Assembly (NCBI RefSeq): GCF_963678635.1
Contig: NC_087064.1
Location: 46,609,346-46,673,345, forward strand
Direction: 5' to 3'
From: Symsagittifera roscoffensis
Taxonomy: Eukaryota; Xenacoelomorpha; Acoela; Convolutidae
DNA length: 64,000 nt
Both the position numbers and the translations under genes were made by a program. The notes under the pieces are model-generated. The model had not been told where the DNA came from. It worked only from the letters and a program-made list of their open reading frames with translations, and did not search any database. Below are positions 1-12,000 of the stretch, in pieces; the stretch's first letter is position 1, and each line of letters opens with the position of its first letter.

Positions 1-1325
1 GTGTAAAATTTCTTAAGCAAGGATGTTGCTGTTTCTTATTGGTTTGTTTCAGATTGAAACGAATCTGTAATCGCGAAATTTTGAACAAAAATTGGTAATA
101 TATTGTCTAGCCTTGAAGTTGAACCGAGTTCATTTTGCTTAAAAATTTATCGGTTTCTAAAAAGTTTCTAGAAAATTACAGTCTCTCAGAGTTAGGAATG
201 TTTGAAGGTTCTAGAAAATTTTTGCCAAAGCGTCTCCTAAACATTGTCCACATGATCTTTCATAACTATTGTGCCTTTTGAGTCCGAAAAACAGATAATT
301 TTTTAAATAAATATATTAGTATCAATTAATAGGCACCTTAAGCAAATTATCTTTTTCTTCAACATGGGAAGAATCATTTTGTATCATTACTTCTAATCTT
401 TGTATCACTATCATTAGAATCATTACTTCTAATTTTTTTGAATTTTTTTGATAACTTTGTATAACCGAGCACATTCAAGTGCCATTTTAGTTGTAGATGC
501 TGGCACATTTCATTAATTTACTTTGATTATTTTAATGGTTTTTGATGAAAAAAAAATAATTTAAGTTTCTTGTCATTTCTTGAATGTGAAAAAACTATTG
601 TCATTTCACTCTGTCACTTTGTCTTCAATACCACTCTTAAAGTTGAGATAGCGGAAAATTTTGAAAAATTTACTTTTTTGAACGTAGAATAATGTAAGCG
701 AAATTTATCTCGATCAACTAGACAATTAACAGCAGATCATGTACGAGTCAATTTAGAAATCATTTCACCACCATTGATACTCTGCAAAACTGTAGTTCTT
801 AGGTATGCAAAAATGACTATTTAGCTGTAACGGATCAATTAGAATAATGGACGTTTTGCATTGCCTTAATTTGAAACTGATTCTTAGTACGCGCATTGAG
901 AATTCTAAAAAATGTAAATTAGCGGCTGAAGCTAACCACTGCTAAATTTCGGTCTTTATTTTTTGTCGCTGTTTGTTGCAGATGTGCCTGCTTATTCAAA
1001 TTACCAGGCCTCAATGGACTATGAAAAGGGCGTTTTTTCTACAAGTTACAACCAATGCCTCATATCATCATGAAATTTAATAGGCGAAATGAATGGTAAC
1101 ATTGTTTCAATAGGACTGTCAGATTCAAAAACTGTCTGTTGGTTGAGCCGTTTAAAACTGTCTGTTGCTTTGAGCCGTTTAAAACACCCCACCCTCGCGG
1201 TAAAAGTTGATGCGGATAAAGGTTTCCTCCCCAAAATGATTACAACAGGATTTTAATGTAGTTCTTTTAAAAGACTCGGTCTGGCGAAAGGAAAAAAAAT
1301 AACTGCAATCAATTCAAAAATGAAT
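1..1325. other. AT-rich non-coding sequence, no gene seen
   Basis: The stretch is AT-rich with frequent stop codons in all frames and no GC-richer segment bounded by splice sites. A short direct repeat of a phrase like AAAACTGTCTGTTG occurs near 1125-1165. If gene 1 starts further left, this would be intron or upstream flank; nothing in the sequence decides it. Confidence 0.5.
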
Positions 1326-3565
1326 ATCGAATGAACAAGACTACTTGTATCAGGGTGAAGTCTTTACATGTTCCGACAGCCTTTTAAGGTCTTAGAATAG
1401 TGTTCCCTTTAAATCAATTGATGATTTTTTTTTTGAAAATCATTCACCCACGCGCTATTTAAAAGAAAAAGTATTATATTTCGCATATAGCAAAATATCA
1501 AATCGTCCAATTATGAGGCGTCAATTCATTTTGGAACGGTTTCTAACACGGAATAAATCTGCGCTTACGCGTTTATAGCACGAAACATTTCGCGTGTTAG
1601 TTGTCGCAATTTTGCCAAACTCGAACCCCAATAATCTCAGAAAAAAAATCACAGGTAAATCGTATTGAGATAAGACAGCAATACTTTTCGAATGAGATTT
1701 TAATTATTCGTCAAAAATGGATTGCTAAAAAGTCGAAAATTGTCTGGAGAAAATTTTCTTAAGCAAACTATTCCACCTATAACACTTTGAAATATTTGGA
1801 TATTCTCAAGTTGTTTCTTGGACCGAACCGTTTTACAATAAATAAACATTTTCCAGATTTTCTTGAGCAAATTGTTCAAGCTGGAAAACTTAAATAATTC
1901 AAGTTATTTTGGGAAGCGACACGGTTGGCAATAAATTCTATCTAGGCCGTAGTTGTAATTGTTCAAAATTATTCATAGAGCTAACCAGATTGCAACAAAT
2001 TCAAGTTTTATTAGCAAACTAATTAAGCAACGAACTTTTGAAAAACTTGAAATTATTTCACGAAGAGAATCTGATAAGAAAAAGTCGGTTTTTCATTAGG
2101 AGCCATTTAACCACTAAAATAGTTTGTTAGTTGTAATTTTGAGACGGTTAAAACATCTTACACCTCGCGGTAGACGTTGATGCGGATTTTTTGAAAATCA
2201 ACCCACCGCATGCTAATGCAGACTGAAAAGTAACATATTTCGCATATAGCAAAGTGTTATATAGTTCAATTAGCATGTCTCAAATCATTTTGGAACGAAT
2301 TCTAACACGGATAAAAACTCAGCGTACTTGTTAATAGCACCAAACATATCGTGCGTAGTTGTCCCAAATTGGCCAAATTCGAGTTCTGATAACCTAAGAA
2401 AAAATAATCACAGGTTAAATATATTGAGCTCAAGACAACAATAATTTTCGAATGACATTTCAAAAATTCGTCAAAAAGGGCTAGTTAGAAAATCAAAACT
2501 TAGCTGGAGATCAAAAAACCAACCTGAGCAGAAATGTTTTACTGCCCTTAACCTCTACGAAGTAGGAAGAAGTGTTCGCTTTTTTTTTAGAAAAATAACA
2601 CGTTGTTCAAACAAATTGAAATAAAAAATTTGTAGAAACTTGTAACGCTATGATAAGTGCTGAGTTATATATTTCGAATATAGCGAAGTATTAAATAGAC
2701 CAAATTGCCTGTTTGAATTAAAACTGGAACTCAGTTTCTTAGTAAATCTCCGCGTACGCGTTAACAGTGCGAAATGTAAGATTAGATTTTTACCATATTT
2801 AGTAAAAAAGCAAGTTTGAGCCCGAAAAGTTTACCCCTAAATGTGTCATTTTTGGCGGATTTTGGCTGTATCCAACAAAGTTTGAAAGGGGTATGCTACT
2901 TTTCATGCTTAAGTTTTTTTTTCAATTTTTTCATTTATTCTTTGTTCTTTCAATTATCCATGTTTTTTTCTCACAGTAATGACATTTCGCCAACAAATGC
3001 TACAGTTAGCTCTACTGCGTTTGAAATCGGTTTTTCAAAAGAAGTTAGTGAGATACAAGGCTCGTTTTTTAAGGTTGTCGCTACTTGCAAAAAATTAATC
3101 GTAAATACCTAGTGGCTGTAGAGAGTGCACAACCAATCGTTATAGAGTGCACAACGAACAAAAAACTTCAAAAAAAGAAGTAATGTTTTTGATGTTTTTT
3201 TTGAAGAATCCCAAACATTACACATTGCACACGTTTTCTAAAGTACAACGTTATATTTTTCGCGTTCGATAATACCAAATGTTTCGCTTCAATTCAAATT
3301 GAAACGATTTAAATTTTAACAACCACTTAAGCGTTAGAGCACCAAATATCTCGAGCAATTATTATCCAAAACTAGCTAAATTTGCAATTTCCACATCCCC
3401 ATAGTTTTTCAAAATCAAATCATCGGTACAATAATTTTTTTATTATTTGCGCTCACAAAGTCACTGTCGTTTGGATGATATAAACAACACCACTAAGAAA
3501 TGGCTAGTTAAAAAAGCGAAATTGTTCCTGAGAAACGAAAATAGCCCGAGCAAATTTTTTCCATT
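1326..3565 (+). repeat. Decayed family B repeats, several truncated copies
   Basis: At least four old copies of family B lie head to tail. One starts near 1330 with the terminal phrase ACAAGACTACTTGTATCAGG, followed by a diverged form of the end palindrome. Others are recognised by internal landmarks: the 'hatch' around TTTCGCATATAGC, the acgcgttaatag-like core, and the block before GTCGAAAATTGTCTGGAG. Divergence from the young copies at 43.7-44.8 kb is high and the boundaries are blurred. No coding potential is seen, and the 98-codon frame at 2816-3112 is F/S-rich chance sequence inside this block. Confidence 0.5.
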
Positions 3566-5832
3566 ATTTTTCCGAAAAACGGAACAAAAAGACAATTAAC
3601 ACCAATTTAAAACAAATGTAACATCTTTCAATGCAGCAAAAAATGCTTGTATCACATTAATTTAAAAAAAATGGGAAACAATAAAAAAAATGTCTTCAAT
3701 TTTTTTTTACTCTTTGAATAATAGCAATAAAGTTTTAGTTGCTCCCTGACTAAAAGAGTGATTTCTTTATATGTTGTATAAGGAGTGAAATGTCTAATTT
3801 ACATTTTTTAAGAGCAGGTTTTTTTCTTCTCTCTTTGTTGATATTGAGTCACATTAGCAAATATCCTTAAACTCGTTTTCTTCAGCAAGTTGGCAATAAG
3901 TTAACCGAAAATGTTTTTTTTAAACCAAAATAACGAAAAAATAGGGACTCAAAACAGCACTTGACCTACTCAATTTAGCTTTTCTCTTTAGCTAATTGAA
4001 TAACTTGCACTGTATCAAAACTGATCAAATTTTATGCAAAATTTGGTTTCATCACTTTTTTTTATGACAACCAAAGTGTTGTTTGTTTTCAGGTTTGGTC
4101 ATCCTAGGTTTTAACTTGTTAATGGTACAAGGTCTCTAATTGCTGAAATATATTTTTCATAAAAATTTTATTTGACAACGTCTTCAATTTTTCAAAATGA
4201 ACCTGACCTTCAAGCTGAAATTAATTAGAAATGGCTTTTTAATACTGCGCGTTTGCCTTTTTTAAACTTAAAAAAAAACGCATGGCAAAAAGATCTTGTA
4301 TGAAAATTGTTTTTGAAAGTTGTAATTAAATAATTCTTCTGCTGTTTCAGAAAGGCGCAATAGTTTTGAATTGCTCTGTTGACAGTTCAAAAAATAACTA
4401 TCAAATACCGTTGCAATTTCAACGTTTTTTCACTATCGTAAGGTCCAATTTTTTTCAAAAACTTCAAACGTTTTCCAATAGCTTTGTTAAAAACTAAAAT
4501 TTTGAATTTCTCATTGAGTTTGATTGAAAATAATTCTGGGAAGTTCCTGTTAAATTTTTGCTCGGAGTACTATGTTTTGGTCTGAAAATATGCATGCCAG
4601 AGCGCCGTTGAATTAAAAATGTTTTGAAGCTATGTGATTGAACTTTTTGCAAAAAAATAGACACATCTGAAAAATCGTGATCGCTCTGCATTGTTTTTTG
4701 ACAGTTTATAGTTAATGCCAAAGTATCTTTTTCGCTCAACGAATCTGAACAAAGTTAATTAACCTATAACTGCTTATTTCGTTATGGTATCGTTATTGAT
4801 CGATTAAATCGCGCAAGTTTACCGATATCCCCAACATTGTGGCGTTAACTATTAACTCAAGGTCAGAATTATTTGAGAAAATTAAAACGTTGTCCGGTAA
4901 ATACTTTGAAACTACAACTTGGTTTTTATTTATAAGTGTATAGCAAAGGAAAAAACCCCTGCTATGAGTAGTATGACACCGTTACAATTGCTTTTTTATA
5001 GGACTGATTTATAAATTTTTACTTGGGTTTATCCATAGCAAAATTTTGAAAAAAAAATTTACTGCTCCGAGTATGACAAGCTAAGGTTAATTAATCTTGC
5101 ATTCATTTATTGAATCGACAGAGTTTTTACTTAGAGTGAGTTTTGAGTGGTGAAAATGCTCTGAAAAAGCAGTCCGGTTATATATTTTCCTTACTTTCTG
5201 AGAGAAAAATCAGAAACATTAGATGTGCAAAGCGACTTTGTTGTAAATTTACGAGTTTTTGATGTCAAAGGACATGCTTGGATTTTTTCAGACAGTTTCT
5301 ACAATTTATCACCAAAAACGTCCCTGCTGTAGCGAGCAAAGGACTCGATACTTATTTTTCTCAAACAGCCAAGTGGTTGAGCGGCAGAATTAGAACCATT
5401 AAGTCAATGTAAATTTTCAGCAATCTCCCATATTAGATGGTTTCGACAATCTGACTTTTCGACATTTGGCATACGTCTTTCATTCAGGCAAGCAAATGAT
5501 TTCAAATATTTAAGTTGTAAGTGTTCCCAGGGCTGGAAAATCAAGAGCTGGTTTTAGATTATATAGAGTAACGGGTATGAAATGTGCTTTGCTTAGATAT
5601 TCATTAATGATATATCAAGAATATATTTTAATGACTCACCAGATATCAAAGCAATCAATTCTGCTTTGATGTTTTGGATTAAAGTTTAATTTAACTACTT
5701 TTACTATTCAAACTGCACCTGCACTAAGCAAGTGGTCATTGCCTAGTAAAAAATTAAAACTTAATGCTTTATGATACTAAATGGCTAAAAAAGATGATTT
5801 TTTGGAACTTTAAAAACAATCAAGGTAAGTTC
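3566..5832. other. AT-rich non-coding sequence, no gene seen
   Basis: Long A and T runs, stops in all frames, and no splice-bounded GC-richer segment. The 81-codon frame at 4494-4739 on the minus strand has no coding character. The block ends at the N gap. Confidence 0.5.
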
Positions 5833-6032
5833 NNNNNNNNNNNNNNNNNNNNNNNNNNNNNNNNNNNNNNNNNNNNNNNNNNNNNNNNNNNNNNNNNNNN
5901 NNNNNNNNNNNNNNNNNNNNNNNNNNNNNNNNNNNNNNNNNNNNNNNNNNNNNNNNNNNNNNNNNNNNNNNNNNNNNNNNNNNNNNNNNNNNNNNNNNNN
6001 NNNNNNNNNNNNNNNNNNNNNNNNNNNNNNNN
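5833..6032. other. Assembly gap (200 N)
   Basis: Exactly 200 N. The round length suggests a placeholder or an estimated gap. The first bases after it (gaaagtcggaacaaa) match the terminal phrase of family B, so a family B copy probably broke the assembly here. Confidence 0.95.
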
Positions 6033-6424
6033 GAAAGTCGGAACAAAAATATGTTTGAAACTTCAAATCTGGATAATTTTTCCGGATAATTTAAAACAGC
6101 ACTGTATGACAAGAATTAATTTAATTTACATAAGTTTTGCCGAATACATTCCAACTTTATTCATGCCTTGAAAGAAATCAAACTTATACTTAACACTTGC
6201 TTTGTGAATTTTTCCAATGATGTATGCTCCAGAAATCGAGGAGTTTGACCACGTCTTGGTTTAAAGTAGACTACTGGAATCTGATTTTGATTTAGCCACT
6301 CGCAGTTCAGTTTAAATTCGTCTGCCAGTTGTATCATTAAATGCTTTGAACTGATACAAGCAGTCTTGATGAATTTGAAGTGATTTTGATATCATGATAC
6401 TTGTATGTTCATGAGAGGATTCCG

Positions 6425-7470
6425 TCTCTTTTTACCCACCCCCCCCCCCTTTTTTACCCCTCCAACTCTCAGTTGAAATCTTCCAAATCTGGTATCCTCC
6501 TTTTGTACCCAAATTTGTATAATCCCGCTTCTTTCATTTTTTATAATTGATTTACTACTTATTATTTTATAATTGTTATTACTACATACTTCACCCCACT
6601 ACCGTTTTTATCCGCCTACTTTTTTACCCCTCAAAGTACTTCCTAATTTTCAAAAAGTGACCGCCGCAGTCGCGTCAAGTTGTAGGAGAACGTAGGACTC
6701 TATACGAAACTTAGAGCATTGACCTTAAACCGCTCAAATCTTTGGGGAAAATGGCGGTAAAAACAACTTGGAGTAAAGTGGGGTAGAGTATTTAGGGGGT
6801 AACAATTTAGGGGGTAACTATAGAAAGGTTTTTGTATGCTCTACTTCTTTTTACCCCGCTACTTTCATTAGCAAATAAATCTTAGCACCTACAAACTTTA
6901 CGAGTGTGAATAAACCGGCCGAAGTATAGACAAACCAAAAATGCGCAGATTATATAAACCAGCCGAACAGTTATGTCATATGAAACCAAAGCACATAAGC
7001 CAGCCAAAAAGCTGCGTCGTATGAATCAATTTTGCATAACTTTCGTAACTGTTTTATAATTGTTACATAACTATTATATAACAATTACGCATTTTCGACC
7101 GGTTTATATGGTAGCTGGTTTATACATCGGCTGGTTTTCATGCCACCAAACTCTACTCCACTAACTTTATACAATTTTACACCAACCTCATTTTTATCCC
7201 AACTTGTTTTTACCCACATTTGTCCCAAAACTTTTATCAGGTGAAAGTCACCGGCTTTAATTTTTGGAATAGAGTCTTATTCTCTGTTGGCAACCTCGCA
7301 AGACGCTAGTGCGACTAGGGTAGTCACTAGTCGATTGATAAAGAAATGGAGGTTTTTTGAGGAGTAAAAAAATTGGACAGATAGAAATTTCGTGAAGTAA
7401 AGTATCCAGGGGTAAAAAAAGTATGGTATAAAAAGTGGTTGAACATAAAAGTTAGGTTGAAAGAGAAACC
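6425..7470. repeat. Inverted-repeat-rich element with nested palindrome
   Basis: The outer parts carry the phrase TTTTTACCC on the left and its complement GGGTAAAAA on the right. For example GGTAAAAACAACTTG near 6755 pairs with CAACTTGTTTTTACC near 7200 with one mismatch. Inside, about 6905-7141 forms a second palindrome: AAACCGGCCGAAGTATA near 6912 faces TATACATCGGCTGGTTT near 7122. Boundaries are not precise and no target duplication was found. It may be a foldback transposon or a MITE inserted in another. The inner AAACCAGCC-type arms recur near 37.45-37.65 kb and 51.03-51.30 kb. Confidence 0.5.
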
Positions 7471-8110
7471 ACCCCTCTAACTAACACGCATTTGCAGCTT
7501 TAAATAAATTGTCCTAGTTTTTAGAGAAAACGCGGATTTTTCTCATTTGGTTGGTTTTTTCTTCAGACAAGTTTTGACTTCTAACTAAAAATTTTTGAAA
7601 GATCTTTTGATTTTTTAAGAAAATTGGTACTTTGAGTAACAAGTTAGCTGGCGATTTTTGAAAGGTGTTTTACTTTACAAAATGATACTTTGGACCTTGA
7701 GCTACAAGTTAGGTAAATATATGTTTATATTTATATATGTATAGCTCAAGGTGCTTATGTAGCTCAACGTAGCTCAAGGTAACAATTTTAGAAGATTTTT
7801 CAAAACAAGTAGAAGATTTTTCAAAAAATGTTAGTTAAAGTTGTAACACACGGTATCAAAACTTTTTTATGAGTAAAAAAATTCAAAAAATGTTAGCTTA
7901 AAGCCAAAATTAGTCTTAAGAAAAAAATATATATTTTGTATACTAAATTTTTAATAATGGTGGTTTCACAGTTACTAATTAGGCTAACTTCCGCGCAATT
8001 TCTTGCGTTGTTTAATACAGCGAAGAGTAAATGCAGCTCAGAAATTATTTCAAACTGTTTTGAAGGAAGCTATTTAAGCATAAAACACCCTACTAGACAC
8101 AAACAAAACC
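7471..8110. other. AT-rich non-coding sequence with short local repeats
   Basis: Contains several copies of a phrase like 'gtagctcaaggta' between 7690 and 7790 and long A/T tracts. No gene is visible. Confidence 0.4.
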
Positions 8111-8810
8111 GCGTGTAGATCAGGGCGAAAACCTGAATATTTCAACTGCCCTATACGGTCAATTTAAAAAATTAGTCGAAAAATGATAAATTAATTGAAA
8201 AAACGGAATACAATTTTTTTCTTCAGTTTATCTTCATTTTATCACACCACACGCTATTAAAAGTACAAGGGGATATGTTTTTCGTCTTGTATTTGAATAA
8301 TGAACCAAACAAAACGAACCAGACCCTGAATCTTCCGACTGCTTTTTAAGGTCTATCAAGCAGTACAAATTTAATGCAATGAAAAACAATGATTTTTTTT
8401 TAAATTTGAGTTTTCTCAGAAAATCATCCACCATATAAAGTACAAAGCGATAGAATTCGCTCCTACTAACAAATCAATTAAGGCAAATAAGCTTCCTTCA
8501 ACTAATTTGGATCTATTTCTAAGACGGATTAAATCTCAGCTTACGCGTTAATAGTGCGAAATATATCGCACGTTAATTGTCCCAAATTGGCCAAAATGAC
8601 AATCTTTAAAATCCCGTTAACTTAACGAAAAACGATCAGGTGAAATATAGTTTTAAATAATTAAGTTTAAGCACAGGACAACAATAATTTTTGAATAATA
8701 TTAAAAAAATTCCGTGAAAAATGGCTAGTTAAAAAGTCGAAATTTGTCTGAAGAGAAAAACCACCACGAGCACAATTACTCCGTTACTTTCCTTACGAAA
8801 GTCGGAACAA
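8111..8810 (+). repeat. Family B repeat, composite older copy
   Basis: The right end GAAAGTCGGAACAA at 8797-8810 and the internal landmarks (cgttaatagtgcgaaatat, GTCCCAAATTGGCCAAAAT, GGCTAGTTAAAAAGTCGAAA) match the young copies. The left part holds two diverged starts (near 8115 and near 8300), so this looks like two truncated copies joined. It ends about 130 bp before the first recognised exon of gene 1. Confidence 0.75.
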
Positions 8811-8940
8811 TGCCTTGCCTCAATTCAGTTTTGAGCCAATTAAACCTCGTATGGTTCTGTTTCTGTAACGGATAAATCATTTCGATAATCTTAAAAACAT
8901 GTCAGGAAAGATCCAAAACTGGTGTTTGTATTTGTTACAG

Positions 8941-9081
8941 TTGTGCGCAGTGCGTGATCAGAAGTCGTACGAAGTGCTGCGGTTGAACCGTGAATTGGAG
9001 CGAGTCAAGAGTGAAAATGAAGAACGACAGAGGGAATGCTCACTTCAGATAGATCAACTCAATTCTCTCCATTCTAGCGAG
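8941..9081 (+). CDS. Gene 1, first recognised exon (coiled coil)
   Basis: Encodes 47 residues from LCAVRDQKSYEVLRLNRELE to the splice site after ...LHSSE, with leucines spaced as in a coiled coil. The 5' boundary is a pyrimidine-rich tract ending TTACAG at 8940; the 3' donor is GAG|GTTAGA. Phase is 0 at both ends and it chains to the next exon. The frame stays open upstream to an ATG at 8899, so this could instead be a first coding exon with a 61-residue start. The acceptor reading is preferred because the bases before 8941 look like intron. Confidence 0.7.
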
Positions 9082-12000
9082 GTTAGATGATGATCTGACT
9101 TTGAATGGTATGAAAAACATGATGAAAAATGGTTTTGTTTGCGTCGGAATTCCCCAGTTTCTTTTGGTAGAGAAGAAGAGAGGTGGTTTGTATATCGTTC
9201 AAGACATAGCTGCATTTCGTTAAATATTTGAATCTAGATCTACATGAACAGGCGAAGTTTGAGTTGTCAAAATTCATTACCTTTGCACTGAACCAAAAAA
9301 AATCTCGTATCATGAGCGGTCTCCACGATTGAAGATGGCTGGACTCGAGTCACCCCAACTCCATTCGCAAAACAATTTGCAAATCAATTGTTGCGAGCCT
9401 CACGCTTTTCAGATCCCTCATAAGCATCAGTGTTTTTTCCTCAGGTGGGTGAGTTGGAAAAGAGAGTGGCACTTCTGGATCAAGAGAAGAGAGCTCTTGA
9501 GAGACAGCAGGAGAAACTAGTGGACAAGTTCAAACAGGACACCAGTCGGTCAGCTGACAAGTTCACTGTCAAGTACAGTGTGCAGAAGTCGATCGAAGAT
9601 AGAGACAAGACCATTGACCAACTCAGGCAACAACTCAGACAGGCAAGCGCTCACATCACAGTTCAACTCGTAACCATTTCATGATTCTAAGGTAGGTCCA
9701 GGGGCGGATTTAGAGGGGGGCGGGGGGGGGGGGTACGCTCCCCTTAGGGATTTGAACCCCTGCCAACCTTTAGTACTTTTTAAGAAATCCATTTTTGGCC
9801 GACCGACCCTAAAATTTTTCTAAAGGCACCTTTGGCGCCAATATATACTAATTCTGAGGGGGAGCACGCGCCAAAAAAACGCGTTTTTTTTTTGTCAAAA
9901 TTTTCCAAAAAGTGCCCAAAAACGGCTTTTTTGACCTGTTTTTTCAAAAAATTGCCTGCGGCGCAAACAATTTGGCCAAAACAGGGTGTTTTTACTGCTT
10001 GGGGAGAGCTCGGAAAGTCAATCTGATCGATCTAAAAAAATAAAAAAGGTCGTCAAAATTTTTGAAAATTTTTTGAAAACCCGCCCCCCTCTCGAGAAAA
10101 TCCTAGATTCGCCCCTGGGTAGGTCGTCTTCGAAAATTCGACAAATTGAGTATTAGTGCTGTGTACATATTAAGCACATCAATCCATGTTTTTATCTGTT
10201 TTTTTGTGGGATAAATTTTTTCATCAAATCCAAGATTGGGCTAAAAAAAATTGCTATTCAACCCACCAAATTCTTGGCTAGGAGAAAGAAATTTTATCAT
10301 TTCACAATGGCGCTTCCTTGAAACCCAGTCTAGAGAAACTCATCTTTATACAGGGCGGATCTAATATTTTCTCAAGAGGGAGGGTGGATCTAGAAAGTGT
10401 TTTTTTCTAAGTCGGCCAAACTGATTTCACGAGCGCTCCAAGAACACATTAAAGACCCTTTTTCGATAAAACTCTTTGATCTGCAAGCGTTTTTTTTAAA
10501 TCTCAAAATGCCGTTTTTGAGCACTCTTCAAAAAGTTAAGACCAAAAAATTGCGTTGTTTTGGCGTGTGCTCCCCTAAAATTTGGGAACTTGAGCGTTTA
10601 TAAAAGTTTTAGGGCTAGTCGGCCAAAATGGATGTCATAAATTGTGCAAAAAAGGATCATTTGGGCGGTGAGGGGGTCGAATACCCGACAAAAAAAGAAA
10701 GTGTCCCCCCACCCCCTAAATGCCCTAAATTCGCCCCTGTGTTAATATCAAAATTCAAGCTACAACCTGGGTTGTAGCTTGAAGCAGTTTATGCAAGTGA
10801 TGTGTGGCTTGGCCCCGACAGCGTATACCAAACATACGATTTTCAAAGTGGGTCCTCTAACCTCTTCTCAACAAACTCACTTTTTGATCTATTAATTAGT
10901 TGCAAAAAAGCTCGAATATACCAAGTTAATTTTAAAAGCGTATCGACTTATTTCGGTCCTCTCAAAAGTTAGTTTTGCAGACCAACGCATGTTTCAAGGT
11001 CATCTGCAGCTTCAATAAAGCCGCCAATTTTTCTCAAGATTGACATATTGCTCCTTTTGACTGATCCTAGCATTTGCTCAAAGTTCTATTTCAAAACTCT
11101 ATGAGAACATTTCTGATTCTAAATTCTTTCAACTCACTGAAAAAGTACATTTTCAATTTTGTTGCATTTGTAGGAGCGGGAGGAGAGTGGTCGCCAGGCG
11201 GGGGAGTTGCGGGACCAACTGAGACAGGAGAGGGATGTGCATGGGGAGGAGGTGTGCCAGCTGCAGACTGAGTTGGAGAGAGCGAGGAGGGAGAAGGACT
11301 GCATTGGGGACAGTCTGAAAAGAGACCTCGGCAGGGCCAAACAGGAGCGAAGGGGCCTGGAGACGGGACTCAAAGGTATGGACAGACACGGCAGACATAC
11401 ATGCAGCAATAAGTCTGATAGCTCTGCTAACATGGTCTCCCAATACTTTTGAAACATGTCATTTTTTGATGATGATGATTGCCTTTTCCACTCATTCAAC
11501 TCAAGAGTGGTATAAGGCTCACAAAGACTGATGGAAAAACACAGTGTTCAGGGTCCATTGATGTCATACTAATCAGATTCAGTCATTGCCTATATTTGAA
11601 GAAGTATTGTCGTACGGATTAAGCATAAATGGGAACGAAACTTCTCTGAAATTCGACGCTATTGGAAAACAAAGGGCCACTCTTTGGTACCTTTTTACAA
11701 TACCCAACTTCACCTGCCTCGCTCTAAAATTCATCTAGGATCGATATCAAGCTAGTTTTTTGTAGTTCAAATATTTACGATTAGAATAAAATATATTCAC
11801 AGAAACATCGAACATTCACCCGGGCTGACCTCCAAACACAAAAAATGCCTTTTATATATATTCCAAAGACTGAAAATGCTTGTCGTAAATTTCTGAAAGT
11901 TTTATAAGAAGCATTTTACATATCTAAAAAAATTCTCCGAAAAGTTTCAAATTTCAGCGAAAGTTTTATGCGTCTTTTTAGTCGCAAAATCAGTTTTATG

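Larger units (their letters stand above)
9643..11173 (+). other. Gene 1 intron 2 with two family A elements
   Basis: Begins with the rare donor GC and ends with TTTGTAG. It holds two family A MITEs in opposite orientations (9699-10117 and 10351-10739). Apart from these, only AT-rich sequence is seen. Confidence 0.6.

Noticed and set aside
5764-6171. 135-codon frame spanning the N gap, and two minus frames over it
   Set aside because: Most of the frame is N; no evidence that it codes.
11134-11499. Minus-strand 121- and 96-codon frames opposite exon 3
   Set aside because: Shadow frames of the GC-rich coiled-coil exon on the plus strand.
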